NCBI GenBank assembly: GCA_010027395.1
Contig: RGVD01000089.1
Coordinates: 1-10,200 of the forward strand
Direction of reading: 5' to 3'
Source of the DNA: Bacteroidota bacterium
Lineage (GTDB): Bacteria; Bacteroidota; Bacteroidia; UKL13-3
DNA: 10,200 nucleotides
A program made the translations under genes and the position numbers. Below are positions 1-6,106 of the stretch, in pieces. The first letter of the stretch is position 1, and each line of letters opens with the position of its first letter. The notes below the pieces were generated by a model that was not told the DNA's origin, searched no databases, and saw only the letters and a program-made list of their open reading frames with translations.

Positions 1-879
1 ATTGAAATTCTTTTTAAGGTTGATTGATAAGTGATGTGTGGCAGTATATTGTCTTTTACTAATGGTTTCGCCTGTTCCACCATTAGGCAATGGGTATTGA
101 AGTTGTTGTGCAAAAATATTTGTGTAATTAAGCTTCCAAATACGGGTGTTTAACCTCAAGAAAACATAATCCCTACTAAAATCTGAGAGTATAAATGTTC
201 TAAACCCATCTCCAATAAAATTTCTTCCGGTACCAAACTGAAAATCCATATATTTATTAGGAGAAACAGTAAAATAGCCACTTGCAAGAAAATAATTATA
301 TGAGTTAGGGTCAGGAATGTTTTTAAAAAAGCCCACACCCGGTATTACTTGTTTTTCTTTAACGTATTCCGCAATCTGATAATTCGGTTTTATGATTTCA
401 TCATTTCCCCTTATCTCAACCCCTCTATTATTTATTAATGCATTTGCCCCATTCACTTTTTCACTCGAAAACTGATAGTAAAAAACAGGATTAACCACCA
501 AATTAAAATCTGGTATTTGGACAGAATAAAGAGCTGCCTTTTTTGTATAAAAATCCTTTAAAATGGCTCTTTTTGAAAAAGTCCTTTTTGATGCACTCCA
601 TTCGAAATTGTCGTTTTGGAGGTATTGCAAATTGAATTCATCTTGTATTGAAAAACTGCTATCACTTATGCGAAGACTATCGGCATATTGAGCAACCGCT
701 TCTCTTCTATAGGATTTAGTGGCCGAGTGAAAAAAACGATTCGGAATCTCTCCAGATTTAATTTCCATTCTATCTAAAATATGATTTGATAAAGTACCAT
801 AACCCAAATAGGTATGTTGAGCCCTTACTTGGCTTAATAAAATTAAAAAAAGTAATAGACTTATAAATTTTTTAAACAT
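1..879 (-). CDS. RemB/Wzi-like outer-membrane protein, 3' partial (runs off left edge)
   Basis: This open frame starts at an ATG at 877-879 and continues without a stop to base 1, giving 293 visible residues; the C-terminus is outside the window. Residues 1-21 form a signal peptide (Lys-rich start, Leu/Phe/Ile core, ending around Val-Arg-Ala-Gln). The most recognisable part is residues 198-257: an aromatic-rich stretch around FGTGRNFIGDGFRTFILSDF (216-235), then a Tyr/Phe-rich segment reading RLNTRIWKLNYTNIFAQ. This resembles the gliding-motility protein RemB and related Bacteroidota proteins of the capsule-assembly Wzi family, thought to be outer-membrane beta-barrels. Alternating polar and aromatic residues fit beta-strands. 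It lies 14 bases behind coaD and is probably co-transcribed with it. A role in surface motility or surface polysaccharide is inferred from the family only; no database search was possible. Confidence 0.75.
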   Translation of the reverse strand, partial: MFKKFISLLLFLILLSQVRAQHTYLGYGTLSNHILDRMEIKSGEIPNRFFHSATKSYRREAVAQYADSLRISDSSFSIQDEFNLQYLQNDNFEWSASKRTFSKRAILKDFYTKKAALYSVQIPDFNLVVNPVFYYQFSSEKVNGANALINNRGVEIRGNDEIIKPNYQIAEYVKEKQVIPGVGFFKNIPDPNSYNYFLASGYFTVSPNKYMDFQFGTGRNFIGDGFRTFILSDFSRDYVFLRLNTRIWKLNYTNIFAQQLQYPLPNGGTGETISKRQYTATHHLSINLKKNFN

Positions 880-893
880 AAAATGGAAGGAAA

Positions 894-1352
894 TTAAAAA
901 GTAACTTCTTTAGGCAAAAACTTGGCTGTATCACCGCCATTACGAATTAAATCCCTAACAACCGATGAACTGATGGGAGTATATGCAGGGTCACACATTA
1001 AAAAGATGGTTTCAGTTTGAGGATGAATGATTTTGTTCATTTGAGCGATGTTTTTTTCATAATCAAAATCGGCCATGGTTCTGATTCCTCTTAGGATATA
1101 CTTGGCTTCAATGGTATCGCAAAAATTAACAGTCAATCCTTCGTATGATGCCCCTCTTACCTTGTCGGTATATGAAAAAATCTTGTTTACCCAATTTACC
1201 CTTTGCTCTATATTGAACAAGGTAACCTTGCTGCTATTGTTTCCAATTCCAATTATAATTTCATCAAAAAGTGGCATGGCACGTTCTATAATGTTCACAT
1301 GTCCAATGGTTATTGGGTCGAAAGTACCGGGAAATAAAGCAATACGTTTCAT
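894..1352 (-). CDS. coaD: Phosphopantetheine adenylyltransferase (CoaD)
   Basis: CoaD transfers AMP from ATP to 4'-phosphopantetheine, giving dephospho-CoA and pyrophosphate; this is the fourth, cytosolic step of coenzyme A synthesis from pantothenate. The 152-residue length is close to the usual size of about 160. The nucleotidyltransferase signature is clear: GTFDPITIGH at residues 9-18 contains the T/HxGH motif (15-18). YILRGIR at 85-91 is the conserved substrate and nucleotide region, and the ISSSVVR motif at 127-133 binds the ATP phosphates. The ATG start fits the family, because the first beta strand (KRIALFPGTFDP) begins at once. It is the first gene of a likely two-gene minus-strand unit with the RemB/Wzi-like gene, and is divergent from the small membrane-protein gene. 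The C-terminus (LPKEVTF) is slightly shorter than in many homologues. Confidence 0.97.
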   Translation of the reverse strand: MKRIALFPGTFDPITIGHVNIIERAMPLFDEIIIGIGNNSSKVTLFNIEQRVNWVNKIFSYTDKVRGASYEGLTVNFCDTIEAKYILRGIRTMADFDYEKNIAQMNKIIHPQTETIFLMCDPAYTPISSSVVRDLIRNGGDTAKFLPKEVTF

Positions 1353-1373
1353 AAAAACGGCTATTTAGTTTAT

Positions 1374-1405
1374 GCGAGAATACGAAGATTCTAATTTTAA
1401 TCAAA
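1374..1405 (-). promoter_or_regulatory. Candidate Bacteroidota promoter for coaD
   Basis: On the minus strand TTTG (complement of 1402-1405) is followed after 19 bases by TATTCTCGC (complement of 1374-1382). The Bacteroidota sigma-ABfr consensus is TTTG, about 19-21 bases, then TAnnTTTG. The -33 element and spacing match well; the -7 box has two mismatches. The box ends 21 bases before the coaD ATG, so the leader would be short. Confidence 0.4.
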
Positions 1406-1409
1406 GACT

Positions 1410-1440
1410 TTTGTTTATGCTGAAACTATCGTAAAATTGC
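1410..1440 (+). promoter_or_regulatory. Candidate Bacteroidota promoter for the small membrane-protein gene
   Basis: TTTG at 1410-1413 is followed after 18 bases by TAAAATTGC at 1432-1440, one mismatch from TAnnTTTGC. The gene's ATG is at 1454, so the transcript leader would be under about 10 bases. The element lies immediately beside the opposing coaD candidate promoter (1374-1405), so the two start regions are back to back. Confidence 0.45.
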
Positions 1441-1453
1441 TGCTATTATAATT

Positions 1454-1636
1454 ATGGAAAAGGAATTAGAATCAATACAAGATAAACCTCTTGAATGCCC
1501 TGTTAGTGTTAAGGGTAGAAGCAAGTTTAAGATTTGGATGAAACGCATTGGGGTAGCGGGTTTTTTATTTTTCTTAATCAAAGGTTTGATTTGGGTTGGC
1601 ATTTTCATTTTTGCCAAAGAAGTTATTACCAAATAA
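1454..1636 (+). CDS. Small single-pass membrane protein of unknown function (60 aa)
   Basis: I do not recognise a characterised family. The protein has a charged N-terminal half (residues 1-30, with Glu/Lys/Asp, then a basic patch around KGRSKFKIWMKR), one hydrophobic helix at about 33-54 (GVAGFLFFLIKGLIWVGIFI) and a short basic tail ending in VITK. The basic patch before the helix suggests that the N-terminus stays in the cytoplasm by the positive-inside rule. Small proteins of this design, with a WMKRIG-GFLFFLIKGL-like core, are to my recollection common but uncharacterised in Bacteroidota. The reading is preferred over the overlapping minus-strand frame because of its protein-like composition, an ATG start, and a promoter-like TTTG/TAAAATTGC pair just upstream. 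It is divergent from coaD and 128 bases ahead of kdsA. Confidence 0.7.
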   Translation: MEKELESIQDKPLECPVSVKGRSKFKIWMKRIGVAGFLFFLIKGLIWVGIFIFAKEVITK

Positions 1637-1657
1637 ATCTCGGATTTATATTACTTG

Positions 1658-1747
1658 AGGCGGTCAACATGCCTTTGAAGGAAAAAAAATGAATGAAATG
1701 TAGCCCCGAAGGGCCGTAATATTAGAAACATAGGGTGAAGCCCTATG
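1658..1747. repeat. Palindromic repeat-like element upstream of kdsA
   Basis: This non-coding stretch contains three inverted repeats. AGGC/GCCT (1658-1661 with 1671-1674, 9-base loop) is weak. GCCC-CGAA-GGGC (1703-1714) is a tight hairpin. CATAGGG-TGAAG-CCCTATG (1729-1735 with 1741-1747) is a perfect 7-bp stem with a 5-base loop. The G/C-rich hairpins stand out from the AT-rich surroundings. Short GCCCCGAAGGGGC and AGGGTGAAGCCCT palindromes are, to my knowledge, a common type of dispersed repeat in Bacteroidota genomes, but copy number in this genome cannot be seen here. Neither hairpin is followed by a T-run, so it does not look like an intrinsic terminator. The second hairpin contains an in-frame GTG (1735) that would add ten spurious residues to KdsA. 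The outer limits are approximate. Confidence 0.6.
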
Positions 1748-1764
1748 AATTAAAGAAAAACAAC

Positions 1765-2595
1765 ATGAAAAAAATAGTAAAAGTTGCAGATATTGAATGT
1801 GGTAATGATGAATTGTTCTTAATCTCTGGTCCTTGTGTTATCGAGGATGAATCAATAATGATGAAAACAGCTGAGAAGTTGAAAGAGGTATCAGAAAAAT
1901 TAAAAATCAAGATGATTTACAAATCATCCTTTCAAAAAGATAACCGCAGTAGTTTAAAATATTATGATGGCCCAGGATTGGCTAAAGGTGTAGCTATTTT
2001 GGCTAAAGTAAAAGAGCAATTCGGATTTCCTTTGCTTACGGATATTCATTACCCAGACCAAGCTGCTGCTGCAGGTGAGGTTTGTGATGTATTGCAAATA
2101 CCAGCTTACTTATGTATGCAGTCAACATTAATGGTAGCTGCCGCCAAAACAGGTCGTGTTATTAATATCAAACATGGTCAGTTCTTAGCACCCGAGAATA
2201 TGAAGCACCCAGTTCAAAAGTGTATTGATGCAGGAAATGATCAAGTGATATTAACAGAGCGTGGATTTACCTTTGGTTACAATGATATGGTTGTAGATCC
2301 TCGTAGTTTCTTTCTAATGGGTCAAATAGGATATCCTGTTGTATTTGATATTACACATAGCATCAGAAAATATGGTATTCCTAGTGCAGATGCCAAAGGT
2401 GGCGCTCGTGAATTCTTACCGGTATTAAGTAGGGCAGGAGTAGCCGCAGGAGTGGATGGTGTTTTTATCGAAACACACCCAAACCCAGCAGAAGCCCTGT
2501 GTGATGCAGCCTCGCAGTTATCCGTATATGATTTAGAAGAATTCTTAAAACCTTTGATTGATATTCATAACTTGGAAGTGAGTTATAGAAAATAA
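1765..2595 (+). CDS. kdsA: 3-deoxy-8-phosphooctulonate synthase (Kdo-8-P synthase), metal-dependent type
   Basis: KdsA condenses phosphoenolpyruvate with arabinose 5-phosphate to make Kdo-8-phosphate, the precursor of the Kdo sugar linking lipid A to the LPS core; it is a cytosolic TIM-barrel enzyme. The 276-residue protein has the diagnostic NRSS (60-63, within YKSSFQKDNRSS), which separates Kdo-8-P synthases from DAHP synthases, plus TDIH (92-95), QIPAYLCMQST (111-121), NIKHGQF (134-140) and LTERGFTFGYN (163-173). Cys24 in GPC, His198 in DITHS, Glu236 in FIETHP and Asp247 match the four metal ligands of the Aquifex-type enzyme (Cys11, His185, Glu222, Asp233), so this is the metal-dependent class; metal-free enzymes have Asn at the Cys position. 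The ATG at 1765 is chosen over an in-frame GTG at 1735, which lies in a hairpin repeat and adds an unconserved extension. The next gene starts 6 bases after the stop. Confidence 0.97.
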   Translation: MKKIVKVADIECGNDELFLISGPCVIEDESIMMKTAEKLKEVSEKLKIKMIYKSSFQKDNRSSLKYYDGPGLAKGVAILAKVKEQFGFPLLTDIHYPDQAAAAGEVCDVLQIPAYLCMQSTLMVAAAKTGRVINIKHGQFLAPENMKHPVQKCIDAGNDQVILTERGFTFGYNDMVVDPRSFFLMGQIGYPVVFDITHSIRKYGIPSADAKGGAREFLPVLSRAGVAAGVDGVFIETHPNPAEALCDAASQLSVYDLEEFLKPLIDIHNLEVSYRK

Positions 2596-2601
2596 ATCTT
2601 G

Positions 2602-3363
2602 ATGAAAATAATATTTTTAGGAAGCGGAACCTCTCAGGGCGTGCCCATCATAGCATGTTCATGTAATGTTTGCAATTCGCTTAATCCTAAAGATAAACGC
2701 CTTCGCTCTTCTGTTTTAATTCAGTTAGGTGATAAAAATATTGTAGTTGATACGGGTCCCGATTTTAGACAACAGATGTTAAATTGCAAAATAAAACATC
2801 TAGATGCCATTTTGTTTACCCATGCTCATCGCGACCACCTGGCAGGCCTTGATGATATCCGTGGTTTTAACTATATCATGAAACAGGCCATTGATGTATA
2901 TTGTGAAGATATCGTGGAAGCTGCTATAAAAAAAGAATTTTTCTATGCCTTCACCGAACCCAAATATCCCGGGGTTCCAGAGATGAACTTGCATACTATC
3001 ACTTCCCAACCATTTTCACTTTTTAATACCCAAATAGAACCCATTAGGGTTTTTCATTATAAGTTGCCTGTATTAGGATTCAAGATCAATAATTTTGTAT
3101 ATATTACCGATGCAAATAGAATTGAGGAGCAAGAAATAGAAAAGATAAAAGGCTGCGATGTTTTAGTATTAAATGCACTCAGACGAGAGCATCATATTTC
3201 TCACTTCACCTTACAAGAAGCCATAGATATGTCAAAAAGGATTGGGGCGAAGCAGACTTATTTCACCCATATCAGCCACCAATTGGGCTTTCATGATGAG
3301 GTTGAAAATGAGTTACCTAATAATATTCACTTGGCATACGATGGTCAAGAAATAGAATTGTAG
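2602..3363 (+). CDS. PhnP-like metallo-beta-lactamase-fold hydrolase
   Basis: This 253-residue cytosolic protein has the MBL-fold metal site: THAHRDH at 73-79 (HxHxDH; His74, His76, Asp78, His79), His152, Asp170 in YITDAN, and His223/His226 in THISH. The N-terminus carries Cys19, Cys21 and Cys24, the CxCxxC pattern that binds a structural zinc in PhnP, the phosphodiesterase of phosphonate degradation. The GSGTSQGVP start (7-15) is also PhnP-like. The substrate is probably a cyclic or linear phosphodiester, but no other phosphonate gene is present, so the true substrate is unknown. ATG 2602 is preferred to the adjacent TTG at 2599. It lies 6 bases behind kdsA and almost certainly shares its transcript; there is no obvious biochemical link to Kdo synthesis. 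Confidence 0.9.
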   Translation: MKIIFLGSGTSQGVPIIACSCNVCNSLNPKDKRLRSSVLIQLGDKNIVVDTGPDFRQQMLNCKIKHLDAILFTHAHRDHLAGLDDIRGFNYIMKQAIDVYCEDIVEAAIKKEFFYAFTEPKYPGVPEMNLHTITSQPFSLFNTQIEPIRVFHYKLPVLGFKINNFVYITDANRIEEQEIEKIKGCDVLVLNALRREHHISHFTLQEAIDMSKRIGAKQTYFTHISHQLGFHDEVENELPNNIHLAYDGQEIEL

Positions 3364-3388
3364 GTCAAGCCATTTCTTTCTTACCTTG
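3358..3388 (+). promoter_or_regulatory. Weak candidate promoter for the NFACT gene
   Basis: TTG (3358-3360, overlapping the end of the hydrolase gene) is followed after 21 bases by TACCTTG (3382-3388, then CA), close to TAnnTTTG but one base short. The ATG follows 9 bases later. The match is imperfect, and the NFACT gene may simply be read through from kdsA. Confidence 0.25.
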
Positions 3389-3397
3389 CAAACTTAG

Positions 3398-4813
3398 ATG
3401 TCACTTTCAAATAAATTTCATACACATTATCATACAGTAGTTTCTATCTCAAGCGCATTAAGTAAAATGCTGCAGGGATATCTTTTGTGTGATGCCTTTA
3501 GTTTGAATAGGAATGAATTTGTAGCTATTTTTCAAAAGGATGCTGAATATCTAAGTATTCGTTTATTAATAGAGGCTCGTTCAGGTTTTATTTTTGTAAG
3601 CGAGGGTAAGTTTGAACGAACGGGTTCTGTGTATTTGTTATTTCAATCACTTATTGGTAAAGAGATTCTATCTGTTCAACAGCATCCAAATAACAGGTCC
3701 TTTGCATTTTGTTTTGATGAAAATCTTGATTTGGTTTTCAAACTTTATGGAGGCTTATCTAATGTAGTATTTTTTGGTCAAGGAGAGCCTATTGAGGCAT
3801 TTAGAACAAGCATTGAAAACGATTTGACAAAACCTTTGTCATCACTTCATCAGAGTCAAAATAAATACGAAGAGCTTGTACCATCTAAATTCTTTGTTTT
3901 CAAACAAGATGAGAACTTGCTCTTTTCTTATGATGTACAGTCCAATTCTGAGTTGCAATTTGAATCCGACAATGTGTTTGAAGCACTCAATTATTTTGGT
4001 CGAAACTATTTAAGTCAATGGCATTTCAAACAAAGGAAAGAAAGCCTTTTGAACCAATTAAATGCCGAGAAAAAAAGACTTCTTTCTCAGCAATTGAATA
4101 CTGAAAAAGCATTAGGTCAACATGAAAAACAATTGAAATATGATGAGATAGCCAATATCATTATGGCTAATCTTCATGAGCTACAAATAGGTTTGAGTAA
4201 AGCAGAATTATTTGATTTTTATCGAAATCAAAACATCGAAATCAAGCTTAAAAAAGATTTAAATCCACAGCAAAATGCTGCTGAATATTATCGAAAATCA
4301 AAGAACCAGAACATCGAAATCGACTTATTGTATAAGCGATTGGATGAGATACAGCAGAAGTTAATTAATACAGATAAGCAAATTGTAAAAGTGGAATCTG
4401 CTACATCAAGCAAAGATTTAAAAGAAGGGAAAAATAATCTTCCAACAGATAAAGCCACCGAGTCACCATTCAAAAACTTTAGCTTTGAAGGCTTTACTAT
4501 ATTGGTTGGTAAAAATGCCGAAAACAATGATAAATTGACCCTAAAATTTGCAAATAAAAATGATATGTGGCTGCATGCAAAAGATGTCACAGGTAGTCAT
4601 GTAGTCATAAGATACAGGCAAGGGAAGCCTTTCACAAAACCTTTGATTACTTATGCTGCCCAGCTTGCTGCTTATTACTCAAAAGCAAAAAGCAGTACCT
4701 TAGTTCCAGTGGTGTATACCTTAAAAAAATTTGTAAGAAAACCCAAAGGTGCAATTGCTGGAACTGTTACCTATGAAAATGGAGAAACGATTTTGGTTGA
4801 GCCTAGTTTATAG
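3398..4813 (+). CDS. NFACT-family protein (Rqc2/RqcH homologue, ribosome-associated quality control)
   Basis: NFACT proteins bind stalled 50S subunits and tRNA; in Bacillus, RqcH adds C-terminal alanine tails that mark the stalled peptide for degradation. This 471-residue protein has an NFACT-N-like region (about 1-205), a helical coiled-coil middle (about 207-345, Gln/Lys/Glu-rich, including KYDEIANIIMANLHELQIG), a low-complexity linker (about 335-360) and a clear NFACT-R domain (363-471): GFTILVGKNAENND, DMWLHAKDVTGSHVVIR, then VRKPKGAIAGTV. It is about 100 residues shorter than Firmicutes RqcH and lacks the NFACT-C domain. At the position matching the essential Asp97-Arg98 of B. subtilis RqcH, this protein appears to have Asn99-Arg100 (HPNNRSFAF), so Ala-tailing activity is uncertain. 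It follows the PhnP-like gene by 34 bases and ends 5 bases from the stop of the convergent gene. NFACT membership is sure; function is inferred. Confidence 0.92.
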   Translation: MSLSNKFHTHYHTVVSISSALSKMLQGYLLCDAFSLNRNEFVAIFQKDAEYLSIRLLIEARSGFIFVSEGKFERTGSVYLLFQSLIGKEILSVQQHPNNRSFAFCFDENLDLVFKLYGGLSNVVFFGQGEPIEAFRTSIENDLTKPLSSLHQSQNKYEELVPSKFFVFKQDENLLFSYDVQSNSELQFESDNVFEALNYFGRNYLSQWHFKQRKESLLNQLNAEKKRLLSQQLNTEKALGQHEKQLKYDEIANIIMANLHELQIGLSKAELFDFYRNQNIEIKLKKDLNPQQNAAEYYRKSKNQNIEIDLLYKRLDEIQQKLINTDKQIVKVESATSSKDLKEGKNNLPTDKATESPFKNFSFEGFTILVGKNAENNDKLTLKFANKNDMWLHAKDVTGSHVVIRYRQGKPFTKPLITYAAQLAAYYSKAKSSTLVPVVYTLKKFVRKPKGAIAGTVTYENGETILVEPSL

Positions 4814-4818
4814 AAATT

Positions 4819-5640
4819 TTAATCATCTATTTTAAATGATATTGGAAAAATAAACTGAACTCTTACAGGTTTGTCATTTATTTTTCCTGGAATCCAATGA
4901 GGGCTTTGTTCTATAAGTCGAATAGCTTCTTCATCACAACCATAGCCTATGCCTTTTTGCAATATTACATCAGATATCGACCCATCAGATTCAACAATAA
5001 AATTAATTAAAACCCTGCCCTCTACACCATTTTCTTTAGCTTGTTTAGGATATTTTAAATTGCTTTTTAAATATTCATAAAAGGCTGTTTGCCCTCCTGG
5101 GAAACTTGGCATTGGGTCTGAATAATCATATAACTCCATTGAATTGTCACATATCTCTATATAATCAATAATCAAACTTGGGTCATATTTAATTTCTGGA
5201 TAATGCGAAATATGTACGTAGCCATTATAACATATATGTATATCAAAACGATAATATGAACGAACCGCCTTCCCTTTTAATTTTGCGGGAATAAATTTCT
5301 TAGTATTTTTAATAATGTTTTGGGCTAGGTCAACCAAATATTGATATTTATTATTTAGTATAGGTTTTAACCGAAAGAAGTTTATTGAGCCGTTTTTCTC
5401 TACTATAACAAGAAAAATGATGTTTAAAGTTCTACTTATTTTTGAAGATTCTTTAAGTTTAAAGTTATTTAGAAATATTTTATTAAAAGTATCATTTCCA
5501 TATTTGAAATGAGCTATACTTTCTACTTGATTGGAATAATAAATATTTGTGTCATTTTTTGATTGTTTAATTTTCTGGGAGAATCCTAGTTTATTAAACG
5601 CAAAACAAAAAACGATGAATATAAATAAAGCCTTTTTCAT
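4819..5640 (-). CDS. Secreted protein with C-terminal TonB domain and a degenerate N-terminal copy
   Basis: The protein has 273 residues. Residues 1-22 are a signal peptide (MKKALFIFIVFCFAF core, ending near GFSQ), so it is exported to the periplasm; there is no retained anchor or proline-rich linker as in classical TonB. The C-terminal domain (about 176-271) is a typical Bacteroidota TonB_C domain: MPSFPGGQTAFYEYL, YPKQAKENGVEGRV, INFIVESDGSISDV, then SPHWIPGKINDKPVRVQF. Residues about 38-137 follow the same order in weaker form: a FLNNF segment, IIFLVIVEKNGSI (75-87, matching INFIVESDGSI), FIPAKLKGKAVRSYYRF (116-132, matching WIPGKINDKPVRVQF). This suggests an old tandem duplication. Stand-alone TonB_C proteins of this kind are common in the phylum and their roles are mostly unknown. 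It starts 4 bases after the DUF2721 gene's stop, so the two form an operon. Confidence 0.85.
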   Translation of the reverse strand: MKKALFIFIVFCFAFNKLGFSQKIKQSKNDTNIYYSNQVESIAHFKYGNDTFNKIFLNNFKLKESSKISRTLNIIFLVIVEKNGSINFFRLKPILNNKYQYLVDLAQNIIKNTKKFIPAKLKGKAVRSYYRFDIHICYNGYVHISHYPEIKYDPSLIIDYIEICDNSMELYDYSDPMPSFPGGQTAFYEYLKSNLKYPKQAKENGVEGRVLINFIVESDGSISDVILQKGIGYGCDEEAIRLIEQSPHWIPGKINDKPVRVQFIFPISFKIDD

Positions 5641-5644
5641 ATTA

Positions 5645-6046
5645 TCAATCCATCAACTCCATATCACTCAATTCAATCTCTAAGGCTTTTGTACTCATAA
5701 ATATTTCGGTAATGGATAGGGCCAATGAAAGCATCAATGAAGTTAAACTCAATCCGAAAATGACAAAACTAAAAGTCTCATATTCCAAATAAATACTCAT
5801 CATACACAATACACAAAGAAAGAAACTAATTACACCAAAGGCTTGCATGTTTTTGATGTATCTTATTCTTTTACGTAAACTATGAATTTGATTAATAATG
5901 GAAGTTTTATCCAATGGCGATTGTTTGTAGCGCGTATGCAAGTTTCTTATCAAATTGGCCAAAGCTAGAAAGCGATTGGTATAAGCCAACATTAATAATG
6001 TGATGGCGGGAAATAATAAAGCAGGTGTGTTAATCGAAATTTGCAT
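5645..6046 (-). CDS. DUF2721 family membrane protein
   Basis: The 133-residue protein begins with INTPALLFPAITLLMLAYTN (residues 5-24), a recognisable DUF2721 start, and ends in an acidic tail (EIELSDMELMD). Three hydrophobic segments are visible at about 6-26, 69-88 and 93-115. A basic, helical stretch (about 34-67, SLRKRIRYIKNMQ) lies between the first and second and is probably cytoplasmic. The function of DUF2721 is unknown. ATG 6046 is chosen over an in-frame TTG at 6055: the TTG lies inside a promoter-like TTTGCC and the family normally starts just before INTPALL. The gene is divergent from the glycosyltransferase gene with 60 bases between, and heads a two-gene unit with the TonB-domain gene, which may mean a shared role at the inner membrane and periplasm. 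Confidence 0.88.
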   Translation of the reverse strand: MQISINTPALLFPAITLLMLAYTNRFLALANLIRNLHTRYKQSPLDKTSIINQIHSLRKRIRYIKNMQAFGVISFFLCVLCMMSIYLEYETFSFVIFGLSLTSLMLSLALSITEIFMSTKALEIELSDMELMD

Positions 6047-6052
6047 ATATGG

Positions 6053-6060
6053 CAAAGTAA
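6053..6060 (-). promoter_or_regulatory. Candidate -7 box for the DUF2721 gene
   Basis: The minus strand reads TTACTTTG, then CC, one mismatch from TAnnTTTG, only 6 bases before the ATG at 6046. No convincing TTTG is seen 19-21 bases further upstream, so the call is weak, but the placement matches the box in front of trhO. Confidence 0.25.
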
Positions 6061-6106
6061 ATTCTTTTTTTTATAAAGAGTATTGTTTTGATTGCAGCTA
6101 TTATTC

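Noticed and set aside
1075..1368. Plus-strand 97-residue frame
   Set aside because: It lies fully over coaD on the other strand and shows no family or promoter.
1426..1632. Minus-strand 68-residue frame opposite the small membrane gene
   Set aside because: Its composition (Leu/Pro/Ile-rich, no family) looks like a shadow, while the plus-strand frame has a promoter and protein-like character.
1735..1764. GTG start adding ten residues (MKPYELKKNN) to KdsA
   Set aside because: The GTG lies inside a perfect hairpin of the repeat-like element and the extension is not part of the family; the ATG at 1765 gives the usual length.
4819..5640. The cell's main TonB energy transducer
   Set aside because: It has a cleavable-looking signal peptide instead of an anchor plus proline-rich linker, and no ExbB or ExbD gene is adjacent.
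6047..6055. TTG start for the DUF2721 protein
   Set aside because: It falls in a promoter-like TTTGCC, and the ATG nine bases on matches the normal family start.
6092..6106. TTG start for the glycosyltransferase
   Set aside because: The ATG at 6107 leads straight into the first beta strand; the five extra residues are not needed.
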